Assembly: GCA_964196055.1 (NCBI GenBank) | Contig: CAXMSF010000307.1 | Location: 1 to 13,561, forward strand | Reading direction: 5' to 3' | Source: JAFDEI01 sp964196055 | Lineage (GTDB): Bacteria > Myxococcota_A > UBA9160 > SMWR01 | DNA length: 13,561 nucleotides | Shown here: one piece after another, positions 1 through 7,103 of the stretch | Layout: each line of letters starts with the position of its first letter | Numbering within the stretch: the first letter of the stretch is position 1 | The notes under the pieces: model-generated | What the model was told of the DNA's origin: nothing | Seen by the model: the letters and a program-made list of their open reading frames with translations, nothing else | Databases searched by the model: none | Made by a program: the position numbers and the translations under genes

Positions 1-2
1 CC

Positions 3-1496
3 GTCGGCCTGCTCGTCTTCGGCGAACTCGTCGGCATGACGATGGTCTTCGGTGCATCGCTGATGGGGATCGTGATCGACTACTCGAACCACGTGCTGCT
101 CCATTACGGGCTCGCGTCGAACGCCGTGTCACCCGGGCAAATCGTGCGACGACTGCGACCGAGCCTGCTGCTCGGAGCCCTCACCACGGTCGCGAGCTTC
201 GTCGGCCTCGGCCTCACTCCCTTCCCCGCCTTTCGCCAGATGGCAGCCTTCGCAATTACGGGTGTGCTCGCCGGACTCGCGGTGAGCTTGTGGGTGCTGC
301 CGGAGCTGTTGCAAAGCGTCCCGCCGCTTCCCGCGCGGGCAGCCAAGGTCGCCACACGTCTCGACTCGGCCTTCCGGCGGCTGACTCGGCTGCCCCGACT
401 CGTGCTCCTCGCACCCATCGCGCTCGGGCTGCTCGCGGCGTTCGCGTTGCCGGCGGTGCAGTGGTCGGACGATTTGTCGCAACTCACGCAGTTCGACCCC
501 GAACTCGTCGATGAGGATCGCCGTGTTCGCGAGCGAGTCGCACAGCTCGAAGGAGGCCGGTTCGTCATCGCGATCGCGGCCGATTCCGAAGCCGCGCTGC
601 TGAAGAACGACGAGATCCATGAACGCCTCCAGCCCGTCGTCGCGGCCGGTGCCGTCGGCGGAATCCGTTCGCTTCACTCGCTCGTCTGGTCGCAGACACT
701 GCAAGGTCGCAATTACGATCTGCTCCGGGAAGATCCGGAGCTCTACGCACGGCTCGATGCCGCTTTCGAGCAAGAGGGTTTCCGACCCGGTGCGTTCAGC
801 GCCTTCGGCGACGCACTGGCCGCGCCACCGCCAACCCCACTCAGCATCGAAGCCCTGCAAGAAAGCCCACTCGCTCAGATGCTCGCGCCCTTCGTGTTCG
901 ACCTCGGCGACCGAACCGCTGTTGTGACCTACTTGCGCGACCTCGACGACCCGGTCGCGGTGCAGCAGGCGCTCGCAGGGCTCGACGATGTACACCTGCT
1001 CGACCGGCGCAGCTTCGTCAGCGACATCTACAGCGAATTCCGCGAGACCTCGTTGCGACAGATCCTGTTCGGGGGTGGGCTCGTGCTACTGCTGCTCGCC
1101 GTGCGCTACCGCGCCATGCGCCCCGTGCTTGCGGCCTTCGTGCCGTCGGTGCTCGTAACGCTGATCGTACTTGCGGTACTCGCAACGATCGGCGCACCCG
1201 CAAACCTGCTGCACGTGATGAGTCTGGTGATGGTCATGGGAATCGGCGTCGACTACGGCATCTTCTGTGTCGACAGCGCGCGTTGGCGTGAGGATTTCGG
1301 TGCAACGCTCTTGAGCCTGTTGCTCTCGTGTCTCACCACCGCCTTCGTGTTCGGCTCGTTGGCGTTCTCGTCGCAGCCGTCGCTGCGAGCGATCGGCATC
1401 ACCACCGGAGTTGGTGTGCTGCTGTCGTTCCTACTCGCTCCGGTAACGCTCGCCGCAGCAGGCCTCCGCCCGGACAGAGAAAACGCGGATGGCTAG
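3..1496 (+). CDS. MMPL/RND-family exporter (5'-truncated, C-terminal part)
   Basis: The reading frame is already open at base 3, so the true start lies left of the window; about 497 codons are present. Family knowledge: MMPL exporters are inner-membrane RND-type lipid transporters, and one is a standard member of aryl-polyene and xanthomonadin clusters. Numbering from the Met at base 36, the visible part starts in the first membrane bundle, with the proton-relay-like GIVIDY (Asp15) followed by helices to about residue 92 and another helix at 122-143. A soluble periplasmic domain spans about 144-340. The second bundle carries GIGVDY (402-407, Asp406), the duplicate of the first motif, and the protein ends shortly after its last helix. 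The stop codon overlaps the start of the DUF3261 lipoprotein gene by 8 bases, so the two are probably translated together. It probably extracts the finished pigment lipid from the inner membrane. Family call is secure; the substrate is inferred from context. Confidence 0.9.
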   Translation, partial: VGLLVFGELVGMTMVFGASLMGIVIDYSNHVLLHYGLASNAVSPGQIVRRLRPSLLLGALTTVASFVGLGLTPFPAFRQMAAFAITGVLAGLAVSLWVLPELLQSVPPLPARAAKVATRLDSAFRRLTRLPRLVLLAPIALGLLAAFALPAVQWSDDLSQLTQFDPELVDEDRRVRERVAQLEGGRFVIAIAADSEAALLKNDEIHERLQPVVAAGAVGGIRSLHSLVWSQTLQGRNYDLLREDPELYARLDAAFEQEGFRPGAFSAFGDALAAPPPTPLSIEALQESPLAQMLAPFVFDLGDRTAVVTYLRDLDDPVAVQQALAGLDDVHLLDRRSFVSDIYSEFRETSLRQILFGGGLVLLLLAVRYRAMRPVLAAFVPSVLVTLIVLAVLATIGAPANLLHVMSLVMVMGIGVDYGIFCVDSARWREDFGATLLSLLLSCLTTAFVFGSLAFSSQPSLRAIGITTGVGVLLSFLLAPVTLAAAGLRPDRENADG

Positions 1497-2103
1497 ACAT
1501 GTTCTCGCATGCACGCTGCTCGTCTCTTCATTTTGGCTCGGCGCCTGCCAGCACTTGCCGTTCCGCGCGCGGGCCCTGCGGGTCTGCCCCGGCGCGCTCG
1601 AGTCGACCGAGTCGCTCACGAACGATTTCCTGCTGCAACAGAGCGTTCGCGTCCAAGCCGGCGACTCGACCTGGTCGCTTCGGCTGATTTCCCAGCTCCA
1701 TGGCGGTGAACTCCGGCTCATCGGCCTCGACCCGCTCGGCGTCGAGCTGTTCACGCTGCTTCAACGCGGCCGCAAGGTCGAAGTCGACGCACTGCCGCCG
1801 CCGTTGCTCGAGATTCCACCCGAGAACCTGCTGCGCGACCTCCACCGGATCCGCTTCCTGCGCGTCGACGACCCCGAATCCGACGGCGTGGAGCGTGCCC
1901 GACTCGACGACCTCGAAATCGTCGAGAGTTGGGAAGCCGGACGCATCACGCGCCGAAGCTTCAGCAGCGTTGCGCGCGACGGAGAGCGGCATGCAGAGGT
2001 GGTGTTCTCGGTCGCCGGGGGCGCCCAGCGCGCAACCGTCGAGAATTTCTCCTGTCGCTATCGCAGCGAGTTCACCACGCTCGAATTCCGGGAGCTTCGA
2101 TGA
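1489..2103 (+). CDS. DUF3261 outer-membrane lipoprotein of aryl-polyene-type clusters
   Basis: A 204-residue protein with an N-terminal signal sequence (Arg3 then a hydrophobic run) and a lipobox Leu17-Gly-Ala-Cys20, so it should be lipidated on Cys20 and anchored in a membrane, most likely the outer one because residue +2 is Gln rather than Asp. The mature part is beta-rich in appearance, with a central stretch reading roughly 'PPENLLRDLHRIRF' and a hydrophobic L.GLDPLGVELF segment. Both are consistent with the DUF3261 family, which accompanies the MMPL exporter in aryl-polyene clusters. Its role there is not established; a LolB-like acceptor for the exported lipid is a reasonable inference. 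The ATG overlaps the exporter stop by 8 bases. Its TGA overlaps the ATG of the next gene (ATGA), so all three genes form one transcription unit. No strong Shine-Dalgarno sequence is visible, which fits translational coupling. Confidence 0.82.
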   Translation: MARHVLACTLLVSSFWLGACQHLPFRARALRVCPGALESTESLTNDFLLQQSVRVQAGDSTWSLRLISQLHGGELRLIGLDPLGVELFTLLQRGRKVEVDALPPPLLEIPPENLLRDLHRIRFLRVDDPESDGVERARLDDLEIVESWEAGRITRRSFSSVARDGERHAEVVFSVAGGAQRATVENFSCRYRSEFTTLEFRELR

Positions 2104-2630
2104 GTGAGACACCGGACGAAAGCATTTCTCGCCGCCGACTCGGCCTGCTCACGGGCGGCTCCGCAATCGCGGCCGCCTGGTTCGCGCTGTGGTTCTTCAT
2201 CCTGTTTCCGGCTGCGGTATTGCACTTCTCCGGCAGCGATCTGCGACCGCCTCCCGGATTGACCCGCTGGCTCGGTGGCGGCCTGATCATGATCGCCCAT
2301 GCGCTGCTGCTGCGCCCCGTGCGCGCTTTCATCGTCGAGGGACGTGGCACCCACGTACCGATCGCGCCGCCGCGCCTGCTGGTGCAAAGCGGCTTGTTCA
2401 CGCGCGTGCGCAACCCGATGTACTCGACCTACATCGCAATCGCGCTCGGCGAAGCGATCCTCTTCCGCTCGGCAGCGCTGCTAGGCTACACGGCCTTCCT
2501 GTGCGGCCTCGCCCACTGGTACGTCGTGAGGATCGAGGAGCCCAAGCTTCGACTTCGCTTCGGCGACGAGTACGACCGCTACTGCACGCAGGTCGGGCGC
2601 TGGCTACCTCTCGCGCGTCGGCGAAGCTGA
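2100..2630 (+). CDS. ICMT/PEMT-like integral membrane methyltransferase
   Basis: A 176-residue membrane protein with about four hydrophobic segments (about 21-43, 57-78, 106-122, 125-143). The C-terminal half has the signature of the isoprenylcysteine carboxyl methyltransferase / phospholipid methyltransferase superfamily: a GLF..VRNPMY block (98-108), then a conserved pair of glutamates with EEPKLRLRFG (146-155), DEYDRYC (156-162) and a closing RWLP (167-170). Family members use SAM to methylate O, N or carboxylate groups on membrane-embedded or lipophilic substrates. Here an O-methyl ether on the aryl head or a methyl ester on the polyene acid is the plausible role, but nothing in the sequence fixes the acceptor. 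The ATG at 2100 is chosen because it makes an ATGA overlap with the lipoprotein stop and removes a 57-codon upstream extension that duplicates lipoprotein coding sequence. Its 3' end overlaps the convergent ligase gene by 27 bases. Confidence 0.82.
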   Translation: MSETPDESISRRRLGLLTGGSAIAAAWFALWFFILFPAAVLHFSGSDLRPPPGLTRWLGGGLIMIAHALLLRPVRAFIVEGRGTHVPIAPPRLLVQSGLFTRVRNPMYSTYIAIALGEAILFRSAALLGYTAFLCGLAHWYVVRIEEPKLRLRFGDEYDRYCTQVGRWLPLARRRS

Positions 2631-4085
2631 GGCATCGTCCCCGATCGCACCCGACTTCGCGTGCCGTTGCAGTTTTCCGGTCGCGGTTCGCACCAGCGCA
2701 TCGACGATCAGCAGCTTGCGCGGAACCTTGTAAGCCGGCAGTGACACGCGGCAGTGCGCGATCAACTCCTTCGCGGCCGGTGGCGCCTGGGGATTTTCGG
2801 GCACCACTTCGGCCACGGGTATTTCTCCGAGATGTGGGTGCTCCTGCGGAAACACGCGGCACTCGCGAACACCGGGATGCGCATCGATGACGGCTTCGAC
2901 TTCCTCGCCGAAGAACTTCATGCCCGCCATGCTGATCCGGCTGGAACGGCGACCCGCCATGTGGAGGTCGCCATCGGCATCGAACCAACCCTGGTCGCCG
3001 GTTCGAAAGCCGTCCGGTTCGAGCACCGCGGCGGCGGGCAGCCACGGATCGAGATAGGCATCGAGCATGCCGGGGCCGCGGATACAGATCTCGCCGGTCC
3101 GTTCCGCGGAAGTCGGGCCGACGATCGGGCGCCCGTCTTCGTCGCGCAGCCAGACTTCGTAGTCTGGCAGCGGGCGCCCGAGCGAATCGGGCTTCTGCGC
3201 CGGCGCAGCCAGATTCACGACCGGCAATCCAACCTCGATGATGCCGAGAGCCTGTGCCACGGGCGAGCCGAAGCGTTCGAGGAATCGCTCGGCGATGTCT
3301 CGCCGCAGTCCTTCTGCAGTCGACACGGCGAGTCGCAACGAATCGAGTCCGATGCCGGATTCGTCCTTGCCGAGCACGCGGTAGTGGTACGGAGACGCGT
3401 AGAAGACCGTCGCGCGTTCGCTCTGCGAAAACTCGAGAATATCGCGCGCGAGGGAGCCGTGCGGCAGCAGGATCGTGGCGCCGTAGCGCAGATAGAGCAG
3501 GATCGACACCACGAAGTGATGCGCCATCGGCAGCAACCACATCACGCGATCGTCCGGTCCGATCTCGAGCGCGCGATTCGCCGCGGCCAAACGTGCGAGA
3601 ATTGCAGCGTGGCCGAGGATGACCCCTTTGCGATGGTGGGTGGTCCCCGACGTGAAGCGCAGATAGGCCGGCGCAAGCGCTCGAAACTCGGCATCCCCCG
3701 CGCCATCGTGTGCGCCCGGATCGAGCAGCTTGCGGAACTCCGCTCCAGCAGCCGCGGCGACCACGACCGAGTGCAGGCGCGCGCGGCGCGCGAACGCGTC
3801 GAATGCAGGGCCCTTGTGGTCTTCCGACACCGGCACCAGACAACCGCCGGCCGCGAGGATGCCGAGAGCGAGTTCGACGAATGTCGCCCCCTGCGGTGCG
3901 AGGAGGCCGCAACGGTCGCCGGTTCGGAGACCGTCGGACCGAAAGCCTGCCGCGCGGATGTCGATCCGCTCGACCAGTTCAGCGTAGCCGAGGGTCGCGG
4001 CGTGACCGCCCGGCTCATCCGACACCAGCGCCGGTCGCTCCGGCGCTTCGACCGCGCGCGCGCGGATGTGGTCGACGACGTTCAC
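2604..4085 (-). CDS. ANL-superfamily adenylate-forming ligase (acyl/aryl-ACP or -CoA ligase)
   Basis: A 493-residue protein with the complete ANL motif set: the phosphate-binding A3 loop RFTSGTTHHRKG (143-154), an A4 helix LLPMAHHF (184-191), the A5 LGIIE (280-284), A7 RTGDQGWF (361-368), A8 with SMAGMKFFGEEVE (385-397) and A10 RTATGKLQR with catalytic Lys471. It should activate a carboxylic acid as acyl-AMP and transfer it to a thiol. His190 occupies the place where amino-acid-activating domains usually have Asp, so a carboxylic rather than amino acid is more likely (inference by hand alignment to DhbE-type enzymes). Ligases of this kind sit in aryl-polyene and xanthomonadin clusters. The GTG start at 4085 overlaps the FAD oxidoreductase stop as GTGA and puts the protein in register with family N-termini. 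It is the last gene of a four-gene operon whose first gene is a carrier protein, its likely acceptor. Confidence 0.92.
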   Translation of the reverse strand: MNVVDHIRARAVEAPERPALVSDEPGGHAATLGYAELVERIDIRAAGFRSDGLRTGDRCGLLAPQGATFVELALGILAAGGCLVPVSEDHKGPAFDAFARRARLHSVVVAAAAGAEFRKLLDPGAHDGAGDAEFRALAPAYLRFTSGTTHHRKGVILGHAAILARLAAANRALEIGPDDRVMWLLPMAHHFVVSILLYLRYGATILLPHGSLARDILEFSQSERATVFYASPYHYRVLGKDESGIGLDSLRLAVSTAEGLRRDIAERFLERFGSPVAQALGIIEVGLPVVNLAAPAQKPDSLGRPLPDYEVWLRDEDGRPIVGPTSAERTGEICIRGPGMLDAYLDPWLPAAAVLEPDGFRTGDQGWFDADGDLHMAGRRSSRISMAGMKFFGEEVEAVIDAHPGVRECRVFPQEHPHLGEIPVAEVVPENPQAPPAAKELIAHCRVSLPAYKVPRKLLIVDALVRTATGKLQRHAKSGAIGDDASASPTRER

Positions 4086-5413
4086 CGATCGGCCTCCGGC
4101 GGGGCTGCGGGGCTCCCCGGCTGCGAAGCCACCCGCTCGAGAATGTGCTGCCTGACTTCACCGGCCGCCACGGAGGCGAGATCGCTCCTCGCATCCGCCG
4201 CGCAGGCCGCGACGACGCCGGCGGCCTCGCCCGTCGCGAGCGCGGTACCGATCACTCGCAATGCGCCGAGCGCATCGGCGTCCGCGCCCAGGCAGCGACC
4301 CGCCGCCAGGAGGCCGGGATGCGAACGGCTCAGCAACGACGCCAGCGGGATCCCGCACGGCCCGTCGGTGTGAACGAAGGTCGCTCGGCGGTGATCGCGC
4401 CAGAGTTCGATCGGCCAGGTGGAGATCGCGACCTCATCCGCACGCCGTCGACCGCTGCAGACGTCGTCGCGGGTGACGCAGCCGCGCGCGCCCAGGCGAC
4501 GGCCCTCGCGCACGCCCAGGCGCGAGGGCCAGGCGTCGATGCGGCAGCGCCCGAATGCGGGCCGCGTCGCCCGCAGAAATCCGACGAGCTGCTCGGCCAA
4601 TCCTTGCGCCTCGGCCTGCAGAGCAGCGACGCAGTCCGAGTCGAGTGCTTTCCAGGCCTCCTCGGGGCGCGGAACGTTCAACGTCACATAGACGAGGTCG
4701 GAATCGAATCCCGGCCGTACCAGCACCGATTCGCAACCCGGCGGCAGATCGCCCGCTCGCACCGCGCCCGCGACCGCACGCGTCACGTGTAATCGACCAA
4801 AGCCCTGGAGTTCATCGAGTGCTGAGGCGTCGACGCCCGCGAGACGAAATATGAGGGACGGCAGTTGCAGCTCCTCAGCGGCTGAAATCTCGGTCGCAGC
4901 GCCCCCGAGCGCGGCCAGTGCGGCGTCGCCACTCGCATCGACGACGATTCGTGCGCTCAGTTCCTCCCGCACCCCGCCTTCGCCTTCCAGCAGCAACTGC
5001 TGCTCGCCACCGCGCTCCCGCGACAACGTGGCGCCTACCAGCTCCGCGCCCAACTCGAGTTCGAGCCCTGCGGTTGCGCGACAGAGTTCGAGTGCGGCCG
5101 CAGCGAGCCTCGGCGGATCCGTTGGCAGCACCCAGACGCGGCCGGCACGCACCGCTTGGCGTGCCGCGCCGCACGCCAACATTGCGTTCGTGAAGCGCTG
5201 CGGGAAGCCGGGGTTCGCAAAGCGCGGCGCGGGCTCGTCCGCGAAGTAGAGCCCGCAAATGGTGTGGACGAAGGCCTGCGAGATGTTGCCACCGAGCGTC
5301 GCCTCGCGATCCAACAGGATGCAATGCGCGCCGCGCGCCGCGGCAGCGATCGCGGCGGCGATTCCCGCGCTGCCACCGCCCACGACCGCGACGTCGCACC
5401 GGCGGCGGCCCAT
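4082..5413 (-). CDS. FAD-dependent oxidoreductase, PF12831-like
   Basis: A 443-residue flavoprotein. The N-terminus has the Rossmann dinucleotide fold VVGGGSAGIAAAIAAA (10-25), followed by an acidic Asp35 and a LGGN (40-43) stretch. The middle contains VVDASGDAALA, a second FAD-binding signature. The C-terminal region has SRLGVREGRRLGARG, matching the 'RESRR' block of the PF12831 FAD-oxidoreductase family, then GIPLASLL and LLAAGRCLGADADALGALRVIGT, the last FAD-contacting motif. No transmembrane segment or signal peptide is evident, so it is probably cytoplasmic. The reaction cannot be read from sequence; members of this family are diverse and often uncharacterised. Context (between a condensation-fold protein and an acid-activating ligase, one base after the former and in GTGA overlap with the latter) suggests it oxidises or desaturates the carrier-bound acyl group or a precursor of it. 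This gene is not among the standard aryl-polyene genes I know. Confidence 0.85.
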   Translation of the reverse strand: MGRRRCDVAVVGGGSAGIAAAIAAAARGAHCILLDREATLGGNISQAFVHTICGLYFADEPAPRFANPGFPQRFTNAMLACGAARQAVRAGRVWVLPTDPPRLAAAALELCRATAGLELELGAELVGATLSRERGGEQQLLLEGEGGVREELSARIVVDASGDAALAALGGAATEISAAEELQLPSLIFRLAGVDASALDELQGFGRLHVTRAVAGAVRAGDLPPGCESVLVRPGFDSDLVYVTLNVPRPEEAWKALDSDCVAALQAEAQGLAEQLVGFLRATRPAFGRCRIDAWPSRLGVREGRRLGARGCVTRDDVCSGRRRADEVAISTWPIELWRDHRRATFVHTDGPCGIPLASLLSRSHPGLLAAGRCLGADADALGALRVIGTALATGEAAGVVAACAADARSDLASVAAGEVRQHILERVASQPGSPAAPPEADR

Positions 5414-5414
5414 T

Positions 5415-6782
5415 TCATGCCCCGCCGCAAAGATCCGACCGCAGCGATGCGTCGAATAGCGATCGCTCCTCGTCGGAAAAGACGCCGCGCTGGTGGACGT
5501 GCGTCACATTCAATCGCCCATCGCGCAGACTCATCGCCGCGCAGCTCCCGGGCGACGCGGGCACCGGCGCAACATGGAAGGCGTTGCGGATCTTGCTGCC
5601 GAGGAAACTCGACTCGCCTGACAAGAACTCGCCCGTGTACGCGAAGAAGAACGAGCAGAGCTCGCCCGGCGACGCACGACGCGCCATACGGGCGTACAAC
5701 CACGCGGGTGCGAAACGCGCGAAGCTCATCGCGTCGATTCCGTTTTCGATGTGGCCCGCCTTGATCGCGGCCAGCCGCTGCGCCTTGAGTTCGGCGATGA
5801 GAACATCGAAGTCGTCGACGATCTCCGGCAAGACCTGGAACCAGACCAGTGAAACGTGGGTGCGGAAGATCGCGGCCTCGGCGCCGCGTGGGCGCACGTT
5901 CACCGGGAGCGGCACCACGTAGCTGACCGGGTCGAAAGCGCGCGCGCGTGCGACCGCGTGATGCGCCCGGATCGCCGCGGCCATGTAGAAGAGCATCGGC
6001 GTCATGAAGCCTGCACGCCGACCGGCCTCGGCCACCGCGTGTTCGGTCTGGGATTCATCGAGCGTGATCAGGTCGCAGCCGAGCACCTGGGGCGTGCGTC
6101 GACGCGGACCGGCGAGTGAGCGCAGCGGGTGTGCGCCGAAACCATCGACCCAGCTCTGCCAGCGGCGTGCGGCGTCACCGCGCTCGCCGAAGGTCTTCGA
6201 CGACGGCGCCGCCGGGAACATCTCGCTCGGCTGAGGCAGCTCGTCCACACGCTGCTCACCGCGACCGCAGGCGTTGAGCCAACGCACGAAGTGCTCGCTT
6301 CCAGCGCCGTCGAACAACTGGTGCAACCAGCTCATTGCGAGATCACTGCCCGCTTCACCGCCCGCGTACCGGACGACGTCGAAACGCAGCAGTTCGCCGC
6401 GGCGCAGCGAACGACGCTCGTTCAAGCGCGCTTCGAAGATCGCGGGCAACGCCGCGGCATCGCCAGGCGCGGCCTCCAGATCGTGAAGCACGACCTCGGG
6501 TCGCATGCGGCGAAACGCCCCAGCAAGTTCGTAGAACGGCGCCCCGATGCCGAAGCGTCGACGGACCGCTGCTCGCAGCATCGGCTGCGCGTCGACGGCG
6601 TCATTCACGAGTTCCCGAAAGCGTTCCACGTCGAAGCCGGGGCCGAGTCGGAGCACGAGTTGCGAGATGTGGCTCGCTGCGTTGAAACGGCCGATTTCGG
6701 CGTCGAACGCGCGCAGGAAGCAGTCGGCCCCGGTGAGCGGGAGGCGTCCTGGAGACAACGCCGCGCCGGGCACCGGACTCAC
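5415..6782 (-). CDS. stand-alone condensation-fold (CoA-dependent acyltransferase superfamily) protein
   Basis: A 455-residue protein recognised by the core motif SWLHQLFDGAG (151-161). This is a variant of the HHxxxDG active site of NRPS condensation domains, wax-ester synthases and PapA-type acyltransferases. The catalytic second His (His154), Asp158 and Gly159 are kept, while the first His is Leu153. The N-terminal half (LTGADCFLRAFD, VLRLGPGFDVERFRELV, QPMLRAAV) matches the usual beginning of such domains, and a C-terminal half from about 235 to 455 supplies the second lobe. The length fits one whole condensation fold and nothing else. It should form an ester or amide between a carrier- or CoA-bound acyl group and an alcohol or amine. 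The GTG start overlaps the carrier-protein stop (GTGA), and its own stop is one base from the FAD-oxidoreductase start, so the genes are tightly coupled. Donor and acceptor are unknown. Confidence 0.78.
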   Translation of the reverse strand: MSPVPGAALSPGRLPLTGADCFLRAFDAEIGRFNAASHISQLVLRLGPGFDVERFRELVNDAVDAQPMLRAAVRRRFGIGAPFYELAGAFRRMRPEVVLHDLEAAPGDAAALPAIFEARLNERRSLRRGELLRFDVVRYAGGEAGSDLAMSWLHQLFDGAGSEHFVRWLNACGRGEQRVDELPQPSEMFPAAPSSKTFGERGDAARRWQSWVDGFGAHPLRSLAGPRRRTPQVLGCDLITLDESQTEHAVAEAGRRAGFMTPMLFYMAAAIRAHHAVARARAFDPVSYVVPLPVNVRPRGAEAAIFRTHVSLVWFQVLPEIVDDFDVLIAELKAQRLAAIKAGHIENGIDAMSFARFAPAWLYARMARRASPGELCSFFFAYTGEFLSGESSFLGSKIRNAFHVAPVPASPGSCAAMSLRDGRLNVTHVHQRGVFSDEERSLFDASLRSDLCGGA

Positions 6783-7039
6783 GCCTTCTCGAGCTCGGCG
6801 TGAAGCAGAGCAGCCAGCGCCTCTGCGTTCTCGAGATTCTCGGGCGTGAGCAGGCTCTCGTCGATCCAGACTCCGGTGCTCTCCTCGATCGAAAGCATCA
6901 GCTGCGTGACCGCCAACGAATCGAGACCGGCTTCGACGAGGTTCGTCTGTGGCGTGAAAGCGGAATCGACACTGAGGATTTCGTCGCGCAAGATCTCGAA
7001 GACGCGCGCGGTGAGCGAATCCTGCGTGTGCTCGGACAT
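6779..7039 (-). CDS. acyl/peptidyl carrier protein (loading-operon carrier)
   Basis: An 86-residue carrier protein with the phosphopantetheine site in NLVEAGLDSLAVTQLM (residues 33-48, Ser41), followed by the helix II/III pattern LSIEESTGVWIDESLL. The wording around the serine (GLDSLAVTQL) is more like peptidyl/aryl carriers of NRPS systems than fatty-acid ACPs, in contrast to the second carrier at 12090-12332. It is the first gene of the minus-strand operon; its TGA overlaps the GTG start of the condensation-fold gene. Two in-frame ATGs are possible, at 7039 (chosen) and 7048 (three residues longer). The former lies exactly 7 nt after a TAGAAT hexamer, and neither has a good Shine-Dalgarno sequence. 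Longer N-terminal extensions run into the divergent halogenase gene and are not carrier-like. The likely partners are the ligase at the operon end (loading) and the condensation-fold protein (unloading). Confidence 0.9.
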   Translation of the reverse strand: MSEHTQDSLTARVFEILRDEILSVDSAFTPQTNLVEAGLDSLAVTQLMLSIEESTGVWIDESLLTPENLENAEALAALLHAELEKA

Positions 7040-7046
7040 CTCGCGC

Positions 7047-7096
7047 ATTCTAGCGAGAATTTCGCCGTTGAGACGAACTGGGGCGTGACTTATCGT
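7047..7096. promoter_or_regulatory. Divergent promoter region between the carrier-protein operon and the halogenase operon
   Basis: Only about 64 bases separate the two divergent start codons. On the plus strand TTGAGA (7068-7073) and TATCGT (7091-7096) are 17 bases apart, a good sigma70-type spacing, and the -10 is 7 nt from the ATG at 7104. On the minus strand TAGAAT (7052-7047) is 7 nt from the ATG at 7039; no convincing -35 precedes it. Both imply transcription starting at or next to the A of the start codon, i.e. leaderless messages. The two elements lie close enough together that RNA polymerase could hardly occupy both at once. This is pattern recognition on consensus hexamers, not a measured start site. 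Confidence 0.45.
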
Positions 7097-7103
7097 GCCC
7101 ATC

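Noticed and set aside
2398..3912. A 504-codon open frame on the minus strand in another frame over the ligase
   Set aside because: Arg-rich, low-complexity translation with no motifs, wholly overlapped by the well-supported ligase and methyltransferase genes.
2754..4373. A 539-codon open frame on the plus strand
   Set aside because: It is antisense to the ligase and the FAD-oxidoreductase, both of which carry complete family motifs. Its translation has no recognisable domain; long antisense frames are common in GC-rich DNA.
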